DNA from: Pipra filicauda
Taxonomy: Eukaryota > Chordata > Aves > Passeriformes > Pipridae
Assembly: GCF_003945595.2 (NCBI RefSeq)
Contig: NW_024104553.1
Span: forward strand, 1 to 64,000
Length of the DNA: 64,000 nt
Direction: 5' to 3'
The translations under genes were made by a program, and so were the position numbers. The notes beneath the pieces are model-generated. The model ran no database searches, was not told the origin of the DNA, and saw only the letters and a list, made by a program, of their open reading frames with translations. This document shows, one piece after another, positions 13,774 to 25,990 of this stretch (position 1 is its first letter; every line of letters begins with the position of its first letter).

Positions 13774-16700
13774 AACAGGATTTTATCACCACATCAGGTT
13801 TCTTTTACATTTGACAGAGCAGAAAATTTTTTGGTCCCATGAGAGTACCTATCTAGATACAGAGGTGTGGGGGAGCTTACTGTGCTTTAGCCTGGAGGAT
13901 GTCAGCAGTGATGGGCATCTGCCCTGTGCACTATATGGAATGGGCAGAGGGAAAGGAAGGGACTTGCCCATGTCCAGGCAGCAGGACAGGGGCAGAGCAG
14001 GGAGCCAAATTTTGCTGGATCCTAGTGCAGGCAACTTATCAAGGTTCCATGGGTATTGCTGCTTCTCTGCACTCACTTTGGATGTAACATCATAAAATAC
14101 CCCAGTCTGTGGCAGACACACCTTTTGCTTCCATAGGAAAACCTGATATAGCTGGTCCTCAGATATTCACTAATGTGTTGGGGAATAGGGCATACCTCAC
14201 CCCTCCAAGAGCCCCAGCTACAGCCTGTGACTGCAAGGGGTGTTGGAAAAGCTCAGGGCCAACTAGATTTGCTTAGAAGTCACTGGTCCCAGGTGGTGAA
14301 GGAGTGATGGGAAAGTGCCTGGGCTGCAAATGGTCCCTGTGAGAACTGGTTGCTCCTCTGATGACTTGAAGGCTGATTTTTTTCCCTGCCTCACCTCTCC
14401 CCCACCACACAGCCTTCTTTGTCCCCCAGACACCTCTGCCCACCCAGCCTCCAAATCACCCTTCTCTTTCTCTAAGTGTCCATCCAGTGTTCATTGTCAC
14501 AACATCTGAACTAATGTGTATTTTCTTCTTTCTGCTGCCTCCCATGGCTTTGGCAGCTCCAAGCCCAGGAGCACGGTGAGCCCCCAGGAAGCATCTTCTC
14601 TGTGTTCACACCCAGCAACTTGCCAAGCAGAAGCCTCCCAGAACAAATGATTCCCTTCCCTGCCCTGGCCTGCAGCAAGCTGGAAGTGAGACACAGGAAA
14701 ATCCAGGAAAACATGTAAAACAGTGATTTCAATGTTTCTAATATTATCTCCATTGGGAATAAAGAAAGGGAGATTACAGTTTATTCTGACCCCAGAGTGG
14801 TAGAGTGTCCAGCTCAGCTCTGGGTGAAGGTGTTGCCCAGCCTTCGTGTTTCCAAACCAGTTCAGCCATGCCTAATTGTAGGCGCTATGCTATGAGACCT
14901 AACAGAAGTACTTCGTCTTTAATTAATTTCCAAGTTTGCTCTCTGAGTGCTGTGCCATATGGTATTGATTTTTCAGCTTGGTATGACAGCACTTGCCATG
15001 AAAGAAACTAACCTAATTAAAGTGAAGGACACCACACACACAGACGGCTACTCTCACTCTTCCCTTTAATACCACTTTCTAGATCAACTCTCCTGAAGTG
15101 CTGAAACGTGGCACCTCTGCTTGCAGGTGAATTCAAATGTTTTGGCTGTGCAAAGAGGTCCAGCACTGGCCTGGTACCTTGGGCATTCCCAGATATCTCC
15201 ACTCTGCAGCTGAGCAGGGAGATTTTGAAGCATGGCTTCCCAACCTGAAGCAACGTCTCCATTTCTTTTCAGACAGAGCAGATAATTCATTAGTGAATTT
15301 CAGTCTCCTCCTTCCTCCCATTAACAGCTGGACTCCTAAGAGACATAAATTAGGGTCTTCTAGCTGAAGACTGAGATTTGGCTGTTTCACAGATCCCACC
15401 TGACATCATACAAGCAAATGACCCTTTACTAAAGCTATCTCGCCCCAAACAGACCACCAAAAGGACCTTCCCTTCCCTTTCCTCCCATCCCCTCCCGTCC
15501 CCTCCCCTCCCCTCCCTCCCTTCCCCTTCCTTCTCTCCCTCTTCTCCTTCATTGGAAGCACCTAGTTGTAAAACTTGTAAAATTTTCTTTTGGGACTAAC
15601 TTTTCCTATAATAAAGGACAGATTTTAGCACAAAGGACTCTCCAGCTTTTCTACCAGCTCTTGGGCTTTGCTTTGACATGATTCTTCCAAGGAATAGTCA
15701 AGGTGGGCCTTGATGCCAAAAGGGAATATATTGTCCAAAATTAACAGATTGAATGTTGCTGACAATGAACAGTTGTTTAAGCACCTCAGATATTACTTAT
15801 ATTAGTGGTATTGTCACACTCTGGGAAAAAAGATAAAGAAAAATATTAAGAGGAAGAAATAAACTTCTCTTTTGTGGGATTATTGTCTGCAGTCTTCCCT
15901 TCTGTCTTGAGCTTTCGCTGGATATTGAAGATAGAATAAGGTATTTCCTTCCTATTTGGAAATGGCAGTGAAGGGCCTTATTTCCTGTTGCTCAGTACCT
16001 AGAAAGTTTCCAGTTTCTCTAGGGAAAAGAGGCTTGGTCATCAGTTTCCTTCAGCATTCCCTCTGCTCATATTCCTGTGCAGTTCCTGCAGTGCTCTGCC
16101 AGCCAAAGCCCTCCAAGGACTCCTGAGAGGTGATCGTGTGGCAGTGGCAGCAGAAGCCCTGGGGAATACCTGTTGTCACCCTGCACAGCCCAGGGCAGGA
16201 AACCTCTGTGCCAGTCCTATTTTGGGGGCCATCCCAGCACCATAATTGTCTGGAGCACACACAAGCAGGTTACCTGCATGTCCACTCCTAGCTGGGAGCC
16301 CATGATCCATCCTTCCCTCTCTTTTTAAGTGACCCCACCTTGTTCATTTAGCTCACAAGGGGAGATGTAACAAAGAGCCCCATGGCCCTGCACGGTGGCT
16401 GAGTGTTCATTTGTTCGGCAAACAGACGGTCTGGCTGGGGGGAAGCCCTGAGAACACCAGCGTGAGCTGTGTGGCAGGCTGTGGGGCAGCCATCCCCAGG
16501 GGCAACCTGAGAAAAGAGGCAATTAGCCAGCCCCTCACCAGCACAGCAGGAGACGTTCAAGGGGAAAGAAAAGCTGAGCCTTGGTGGTAATGATATTTTT
16601 CCACATGGCTAAATGCATTGATCTGCGACAAACAATACCAGGCTGTGCCGCTGGCTGTGGTGCAGAGGAGGAGGGACAGGAGAGCTTCCCCATGCAAGAT

Positions 16701-18639
16701 GTTCGAGGCAGAAGTTTCCCAGGTTGCCTGCAAGAAGCTGAACATGTGTGGAGGATGAGTCCCTAAGGATGTGTCTCCAGCCCCTTCTGAAACCACAGAC
16801 CAGTCTTGCCCAACGACAGGCTTCCCAGCGGGTGCCAGGAGCTTCTCCTTAAAGGCAAGTGCAATGCAGGTGAGCCTCATCCACAATCCTATCCTGCATT
16901 TTATGAACGTCCTGCAGAACAGACAAGCAGGGTACGGAGCACTCAAGCGAAGCTTCATAACAGAGCTACCCCGGGGTAAACTACCTATTCATGAAGGACA
17001 AAACAGTGACAATTAAATCTTCTCCTGTCTCTGATGCCCTAACTCATCATGTTAGTTGCCTTTACCCATTCCCTGCAGGGCTGTGACAGTGGACTGATCC
17101 ATGCTTGTAGAGCACCTGAGGTAAGACAGCATTTGTGTAACAGTCTGACCAATGCCTGGGTTGGGGCATGTCTCCTAGGGCAATTCCACTAGGAAAAGCC
17201 CAAGCCATAAAGGATAAACCCTGGCAGACCTGGACCTCTGCTTTGCTTGGAGCATTTCCTCCCTACTTCCCTGCTTCTGAAAATAGCTGGGTGACCACAT
17301 ATAAATACCACTATTCCGAGAGAAGTGGTGGGATGTCCCAGGCACATCATATACCCTATGGACTGGGCATCATGAGTGTTTGAGAAGAAACATAGGAGTG
17401 TATTATTAGTGTCTTGTCATCAAGTGGACAAAGTGGTTTAGGAGAGCACAGGGCAAGGCACACATCCTGTCCGAAGAGCTTAACTTCTAAGCTTTAATCA
17501 GAAGAATTAGGGCTTTACTTTGGCTCAAATTTAATCAGAAAGAATAGTGGAGATGGTCGCGTCATTTTGTAGGCAGGGTGCTATCTGCTTGGGGCATTCC
17601 CTACTGCCTCACGCTGGCCAGGCAGCACCCCTGGCTGACCAGGGTCTGGCTGCTGGTGACAGGCACTGTCCCAAGGGCCACAGCTAACCTCTGAGTGCCT
17701 CAGGCAGGATGAAAGCCTTGGTGCTACCCAGGCTGCTCTTGCCCTCCTGTTGGAGGTTTAGCTCTAGGTGGGCCCTCATGGGGCTGGCCGAGGTCTCAGT
17801 TACCTGAATACATGCATCTGATGGCAGCTCCAGCAGGTCTCCTACATCTCTGCTCACTCAGCACTCTCCTTTGGGCTGGAGCCACCAGGGAACAGTCCTC
17901 AATGGTCGTTGCATTGCCAGCTGGACTGTAGCCTAGGACCTGGTTTAGCCCAGCTTCCACCACGCGTGCAGTAGCCTGGCTGTGCCATGGGTGTAGCACA
18001 ATCAAACCAGATCTCTCAGCAGCAATAGTGAGCACAAAGGAAGGAGATTTGTTCCATTCCTGGTGGACCTCCCCACTCGTGACACAGTGGTTGCAAATCC
18101 CTTGGCAGGCCAGGACCTATGTATGCACAGGGAAAGGTCCTAGGGCTAAATCCAGGACAGCATTGCTCTTTTCCCCCAACTCAGCACCTGCCTCACCTAC
18201 CACATCATCATGGGATCACTTTTCCTTCATTTTTAACTGCAAAATCAAGGCAAAGAGCACCGAACTGCAACGAGTTAAAGTAAACCACACTGTCATTCTG
18301 ATGAGAGCTGTAATGGTCAGAGGGCTTTGGTCACTCAGCTTTTTCCACCCTCTTTTTTTGACACTCTCTTCTGTTCTCTTTTGCTGAGAAGCAAGCACAT
18401 CCGTCATTGCAAAGCCAGACCCCAGCTGCCCTGGGCACTGTGCCACCCCTCCACTCTCCTTTCTGGTCAGAGCAAATTCCTGACCACAGCAGCAGGCAAA
18501 TATCAGGCACACATAATGGATGTGACCCATCCCAGCTCCTCTCATTCCTTGCTGCACTTCCAGCTCACAGAAGTGGCTTGGATCTTCCTGAGCAAAATCT
18601 AATCAGGTCTGTGTAAAAAATAAAAAGAGAGGGAAAGTA
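13774..18639. other. Intergenic, no gene; one polypyrimidine run
   Basis: No exon or named repeat recognised. A second C/T-rich run of about 85 bp occupies 15466-15550, mainly CCCCT and TTCCC units with two interruptions. Confidence 0.45.
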
Positions 18640-18960
18640 AAGCCCTGTCTATATTTTTAAATAATACCAAAAAGCTGTAAGTATGTGGTTGGCCTGTTTG
18701 TTCTTACTGCCTGGGATCAGCCTGATTATTCAGGGATTCATTTTTATTTCTGAGTTTTATTTTTTTCTCATTCAACAGCTGCACATTAATAAAAACTCCA
18801 TTTATTGAAGGATTTGGCTGGGATTGCTATAATAAAATAGAAGGATTTGTGCCGGGCACTAAAAGAACTCTCTGCAAAAAGTAGTGTTTTTCCAGTGATT
18901 AGGAGCACCAGAACATATTGTTTTGCTGTGTAGCACCGTCACTGCCAAGGGTGGTGACAG
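18640..18960. promoter_or_regulatory. Candidate conserved non-coding element D
   Basis: AT-rich block with TTTAAATAATACC, CAGCCTGATTATTCAGGGATT, a CACATTAATAAAAA segment and GGCTGGGATTGCTATAATAA. No coding frame or repeat recognised. Low confidence, from texture only. Confidence 0.25.
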
Positions 18961-20635
18961 ATGTCTTGTGTTAATGTTGAATGATTAAATGCCATTTCTG
19001 AAGCCACTCCCTATCTGTGTAGCACAGGGCTACTTCACCCACACAATCTGCCTTCAATCTGTTCCCTTGCTGAGAGCATCCCGCCTTGCTGACTGTCAAG
19101 GAGCCCCCCATCACAACCCAGGTTTCACACTGTGCCGCAGGGCCAGCCTACGTCCAGCCAGTGTCCAGACATCAGCCTTCCAGTCACCCTGTCAGGAACA
19201 CACAGACCATCACTGCAGCTCAGAGATGGAGAATGCAGCCATCTGGAAACAGAGACAAGCTCTTGGGCTTCTCATCCTGCCATGGTGTTCCTCACCCACA
19301 CCGATAGTGAGGGTGGGTTTGGTGGGAAACATGACGCCAGCCCAAGTTGCCACTATTTCTAGCTCTAGCCAGTGCTCTGCTGAAAGAGGCAATATGTTCC
19401 TTTACACTTGCCTCTATCTATAGGCCACTGCTTGTGTCAGCAGGGACCTCCTTAATTTCATTTTTGACCATTGCTTTTGAGCAAGGCAAAGAGTATCCCA
19501 CCCGTGGGTGACTATGTAGCCATGTCCAGCTGCACCAGAACCTCCACAAATCCTCTAGCACTGGCTTACTTGCTTTCCAGTGTCCTCAATCCAGTGTCCT
19601 CAACCCATCTTCTTTTATTCCCTTACTCTCACAAACCACTATAGCCCACAAACTGCACCCCACTCTGCCCAAAATCAGCTAGGCAAGTCAACTCTGGGAA
19701 AAAAAGAGCCTCTGCCCAGGAGGAGACAATGGGCAGACCGGCAGTGAGGTGGAAATGGTGGCCCATTGCTGTCCACCTGAAATTTAACAAATAGCAATGT
19801 TCCTCTTCTAAAAGCCTACTGTGGCCTCAGCAAACACACACAGAGATACCCTGAGAGAAGCAAGCACGTGCACACACACACACAGAGATCCTTGATCAGA
19901 ACATCTGTATCCTCGGGAAGTATATTGTCTTCACAAAACCATTATCTGTTTGGCATCTGTTGCAATGACCTACTCGAGAGACAAGTTGCGCACACCACTT
20001 CCAACCCATGTGCACACACGCAGCATCTGAGTCCCAGTACAGCACAGAGGACAAATAAGGTTGTTTCCCCAAATAAAGCTGATGTGGTAGGGGGAAGGGG
20101 GGAGCTGGCTGAGGAAAATCTGAGTGCTCACATGCATTCACACATGTTGCTACAAGCCCTGTCGAGGAGGAAACATGGTAGGGGGCACTCTGACAAGCTG
20201 GGAGGTGAATAAAGATATTACAGAGGGGGATGGCCCTATAGGAAGACAAGGCAAGCCACGGTGATGTTACTGTACATGCTCATGCCACCCACAAACAGCA
20301 CTCTTCTGCCCTCCTCTGTTACCTCTCTTCACCCCTCTCCATGCATTATGTGGATTTGGGGGTGATGTTCCCCTGCTTTTCCCAGGACCAAGTGACATCA
20401 TCCCCCAGGCTGCAGTGACCTGGCTGCACAAGACAGCTTTTCTGCAAAGCGTGAGGAAGCAGGAGGGCAAGGTGGTGCCAAACAGCAAAAGGCCTAAATT
20501 GACTTATTTCTACCACCTCTCCTTTAAAAAAATATGAAACCCTGCTGTCATTCACTAATCCATCAGCCTGACAGGTCAAGTAAAAGCAGGTTGCCCACTC
20601 GCTTTCACTTCTCCCCAACTTAATCTCTGTGCTAA
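18961..20635. other. Intergenic, nothing recognised
   Basis: No gene. A short CA dinucleotide run lies near 19870-19884. Confidence 0.4.
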
Positions 20636-21360
20636 ATTACAAGTTGATAATGGGTTCCCATTAATTATTGATTTTCCAGATAATACTTGTTAAAGTAGAA
20701 TTAACGCTATTGTTTCTGAACAAATACTGCCCAAATACTGTGTTTAGCGGGCTTGTAATCAGCTTTACCCACTTCTCCTCTAATCTGATTGAAACAGATT
20801 TCCTACCAAATCTTTTTTATCATTTCGTTGATATTAAAAGGTCACATATTTATGCCTGCCCAAAAGTTTAATTTAAGTTACTGCAATTGATCACCATTAT
20901 GTGTTCATGCTGAAACAGCAGAGTACTTTAATTTACACTGGGAATGAAGAAGCAGAGAGAAACACCAAGGAAGTACTTTCTGTGGCATTCAGTGAGTGAT
21001 GTTAGGCATTGTACATTTTAGCTTATTTTTCCAAGCCCTATATTATGATTCTGTTCACCATAATGCCTTTTGACCTGCTGCATTTACTCCATCATAATTA
21101 TCCTTTAATACTCTTATAAATGAACTTTTAGCTTATCTTCTGTTAATTCTCAGAACAAGCAAAGCACACACGTAACAAACAAAGCCATCTAAATAAAGTG
21201 TTTAACCCTTGTGGTGGCTTTCCCTGATAATTCAAATGTGGGCTGTGCGTTTAAGAGGTAGGGGCTTAATTACACTTTCTTTCATGAGGTACAGAATGCG
21301 TGATGGCATTTCAGCCCCTCTTCAAGCCAAGCACTGTTGAATAATTTTCTGAAAAGAAAA
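20636..21360. promoter_or_regulatory. Candidate conserved non-coding element E (about 0.7 kb)
   Basis: Longest block of enhancer-like sequence in the interval. AT-rich but not low-complexity, it contains TTAATTATTGATTTTCC, GTAATCAGC, TCTAATCTGATTG, TTTAATTTAAG, CATAATTATCC and CTTAATTACAC. Both strands are closed to long frames and no repeat is recognisable. It lies 12 kb upstream of VSX1 and 20 kb from ENTPD6, so VSX1 is the likelier target. This is inference. Confidence 0.35.
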
Positions 21361-24300
21361 AGCAATGAAATTTAAAACAAATCAAAACTAGCTGTGGAGT
21401 ATCAGAGACCAGTCTGGGATTTCTCCAGTGCTGGGCAGCCATCCAAGCTGAATGGCACACAGGACCTGAGATGAGCTAGTCAGAAAGGGAAGGAGGAGGC
21501 GACTTGTCTCAACACCAACAGCCTACAGTACTAAACACTATTAACATCTTCCACCTTGCTTCTCCTCCACAGCTGTGCTCAAGCCACGATGGGAAATGGG
21601 TATACACCACTTTGCTCCATTTACTGTGTTGCAGAGTTTGGCCCATAATCACATCTCAGCAATGGTCTCAATGAAGGTTTTTATAAATACAAACATTTCA
21701 GCAATACAATATCAGGGGAGTACAGGACCAACACTGGTTTGCAGCCGTAGCTGAGTGCAGGTGAGACCCTGCAGACTGCACTGAAGACGTCATCTGCCAG
21801 CAGAGTCCTCCTTGTCTTTCATAACCCAGGAGAGATGAGAGCCTCCAATCCTCCCAGCACCTTGGACACCTTCCACTGACTAGGCATGTCAGACTCTGTC
21901 AGACCCTCACACACTCTTCTGGAGATGGCAAAACTGCAACCAGTCTCTGCTGTGACCTGATTTCCCTGATCCACCTTGTGACGAGTGCAAGATAGCTGGC
22001 GCTAGTCAGCGCCTGCATCTGGAGGTGGAGAACAGGCACCTGGACACCCACCACCCACAGAGCCCTGCTGCCCATTCATTTCTGAATGTCCCAAATGGGG
22101 ACAAGATCAGTAAGGCATCTGTGGCACAATCAGGGGGCACCTTGGCAGGAGATGTCTGCTGTTGCTAGTGATGCAATCACAGCTCCTCTTGCTGTGGTTA
22201 CTCTAGTCTCCGTGCTACAGTTGTTTATTATTAGCATGACAAGCAAAGCAAGAGAAGGTCTCTTTCCTGGAGAGTTTGCTAAACCTGGATATACAAGGGC
22301 AGAGAAATGAAGCATTATTTTCCCCAAAGGAGCTGAGACACATAGGTTAAAGACCAGATCCAATACAGGCTTTAGCAGTTGGGGCTCAGACTTTAGATGT
22401 CTACATGCAACCCTGCAAACCTCAAACATCTTTTAAGGAGCTGGTCAATGGTCAGCTCATGCAGCTGCATATTTTTCTAGAACACATAGCAAACAGGTCC
22501 AGCAGGCAGAGGAAGGAACGGAGATGGGTGGATCCTTCAACCACTAGGCCACAGTCTTAAAATGACTCCACATGCAGCAGGGATTTCTGCTTCAGTGTTT
22601 CCTTCCCCACACACATCCCGCATCTGCCTGTTCTTAAGACAAACTGCTTTCGTTTTCCATCAGTTCATCAGAGAGTATCTCACCTCACTAATTCAGAGGT
22701 AGCTAGAGAACAAATAATCAGAAAATTCTTAAGATCCTTTTTCATAGACTTGGTAAACTCTTCAACTTGCCAGAGAAACTCAGATTTTCATGGAAATTTG
22801 GTGATATTCAGTGAAAAGCTACTAGCATGCATAATGAGAAAATACCTAATTCTCCCAAAGAAGGTTTTATGCCCGTAAGTGCATCTACAATAACCTGGAA
22901 GGGTTAGATTATAGCTAGTAATGTCACGCAGACCTCTAGAGGAGATTAACTTAGGAGTTTTGTTATTAAAAGTGTACTATTCATGCGCCTGGCTCCACTG
23001 CAGTGATAGACACTAAACAGTACTAAAAAAGGTTAACAGCCTTCAGTGGCTCTAAGAGACAACTTCTCCCCATTGGTGCACATTCCAGTAAAAAAAATCT
23101 TGACAAATGACAAATTAAACAGCCATCCTATTTGGTCCCTGGCCCATCTTATTTGCTCTCTAATATTATTTGCCCTCACAAAATCCTGTTACGGTCTTTT
23201 CCCCTGTTTAGACAGCAAGATGATGATTCTTTCCAAGTCATGGGGCTGGATCCTCAGCTGCTGTGGACTGACCCAGCTTTGTCAGCTAATGGGACTATGT
23301 TGACTTACATCAGCTGAGAACCTATTTGCTCCCCTGCTTCATGTGGAATGGACTCAAAAAGATTATCAGTTAGCTTTAAGACTATCATGTTTTTATTGTA
23401 AAGAAATCACTCTAAAAGCATTTTTTCATATCCAGTTTTTAAGAATCCAATCCTCTGCTATAGCTTAAGGACAAACAATTTCACTATTACCACCAGCAGA
23501 GCCTAGGCCAACTTGAGAAAATTTTATTTATTTCCTGATAACATAATCCATATTCCACTGAATTGCCATATGAAATATACTCCTGTGTAATACCAAAGTG
23601 TTAATGGCACAGAGTAAAACCACAAGCTGGTTTGAGATGCAGAGATTTTGAAGGAAAAGATATGAAATCACATAATGCAGCTCCATAGTCATTTGACAAT
23701 AAATGATCCTTTTATCCGATTATTATTTCAGTTGCATGTCTTTAATAAAATGCAGCAGTTACCCATTCCCCAAAGCATTTGGACCACAGTTATGATCAAA
23801 GAGCAGTGGTCTGTAGCAGGAAAGCTGTGTCCTGGTCCTCTTCTACCCCATACACAGCCTGAGCTCCTCAAATCTTAGGACCATTAATGGGATGAGATCT
23901 ATGATCACATGCACAATTGCTTTAAACTGCAGTAGCTCCAAGGAAATCATCACACCAATGGCTACCAACTAGCAGGCAGGAATTCACAAGGACAGATACC
24001 GAAATATGAAGACGGCTCTGAAATAGACTGTGACTAACAGAGTCAAAGAAAGTAAGAAGGAAGTCCCTATGTTTACCAAGAGCGCGTATCTCCTGTTCAT
24101 TAGCTGGCTTTCCTACAACATGCTAATTGTTAAGATGTGATTCACAGTTCAGAATAATTTTCTTTTAGCCAATAAAATTCTGCAGTTTCAAACAAGGAGA
24201 GAAGCAGTGGTCACATCTTTTGGTGAAAGCTGCACGTTACTACCAGCTCCCTACCTTTCCAAGGAGGAAAAGTAGATGACTCACCGTGTAAAGAATTTGA

Positions 24301-25990
24301 GAGAGCTAACACAGAGAGAAGTCCTGCTTTTTATGGTTTCAGAAAAGACAAATGATCCTTTTCCATAGATTGCAAGTTGGCTCAAAGAATGTAAGCATGC
24401 TGATAAAATAATACTACAGCTAACTTACAGCTAAAACAATACTACAGCTACTAATACCACAGGAATTTTATTTCATTCTGGTTTAAATAGAAGTGAGTGT
24501 TATACAATATTGGTGGTGCCCATATTGAACAGTTTTCAATCTATTTAACTGCTAAATCCTCATATCAACACCAGCCTTTCCTCAGCCCAGCAGAATTTAG
24601 TTAATCACCAAGCTGCAAAGAAACATTACATTCAGTAACTGAGTTTTCATCACATTTGCAAAGGATTAATACATGAACACTAAATAGCACAGGGTCAGGT
24701 CAGATGTGCAAGCAAATTTAAACACCTGCAGAAATACATTACTGCTTTCAAAAATGCTACAGCCTTTTGTCTGCATCTTCATGGAAAAGATGGTGACTGA
24801 TCCTCTGGGATGATGCCTAAAATAGCTGAAGAAAAGGTTGAATAAAATGCCATGGTTAGAATACATTCTTTCTCAGAAGCAAGATGAATTTGGATAAAAA
24901 AGAAGGGACGTATTTTTAAACATAGATTCCCTGAAGTTATTTACAGCAGCCAAAAAAATGGGCTGTTCCTAACTGTGCCAACTATGAATTTGGCTGTTCA
25001 TACATGGTGTCATGTGTACATGAGGTACAGTAATATTATTCACCCTCAGAAAAGACATTATCAGAAACTAGGACATAAAGATATGAGGCAGAGAGATACT
25101 TTTCTCTCTCTCTTTTTTTTTTTTTTTTTTGCTGTTGTGTGTGGCCATTGGCAACTAACTGACAGAGATGTAGAAGGGGATTTACCATAGGTAACTCACC
25201 TAATAAGTGTGCAAGAAAATACATGTTGAATTTCTGGAGGAGAAGGTTAGGAAAGACACAACTTTTGCCCTCAAAATTTCTGTAATTGGAAAGGAAGAGT
25301 CCTTGCATTTTGCCTTCCAAATAGTCTAGTGAAAAAAAAATAATCCTGCAAAAGCAGCACAGGAGTCATACTGCCTTGGTCATCTCTTGCTGACCTCACT
25401 CAGCAAGGTACTATCTGTTTGGGAAAACACCAAGTAACCTGGAATGCCTTGCTGCTGACTAGTTACATGGACCCATGACATGACTTCACGTGTCCCACTC
25501 CACCCGATTGCCACTGAAAGCTGCTGCAAGCAGAGGAGGCTCACAGCACCTGAGAAAATCAGATACCATATATCTGCACAGCAATGCCTCTGGGTTGCTT
25601 ATGTCTTTTTCTTGTAATAAACAGGCAGTGATGAGCGCAGCAATGTTAACTGAGCAGAGTTACATGTCGGAGAACAAGCCACCAGAGCCAGGCTGGACAG
25701 GAACAAAGTGGCTGACACAGTGCAAATACACAAACGTTAATGAAAGTCATGCACTATGTAAAATAATTCAAGAGGAAATTCTTGTTAAAAAAGTATTTTT
25801 CAAAGTCTTTACAGTTGTTGAAGGTATATTCAGAGCATTAGGTTTTCTTTCTTCACCTTGATGAACTGCTTGAAGTTAAAGATGTACGTGCAACAGAGCA
25901 TCTAGCACAGCAGGCTCTGAGATTTCCCAGAAGAAAAGCAAGTGTCCATGTAGAACATTCACATCACCTGACCACAACTTGCTTTTCTAT
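21361..25990. other. Intergenic, no gene seen
   Basis: No exon recognised. There is a CT run followed by 18 T at about 25104-25130. Short open frames show no motifs. Confidence 0.4.

Noticed and set aside
13328..14095. Phe-rich plus-strand frame of 255 codons and Lys-rich minus frames
   Set aside because: They are translations of the polypyrimidine tract and the TTTCC microsatellite.
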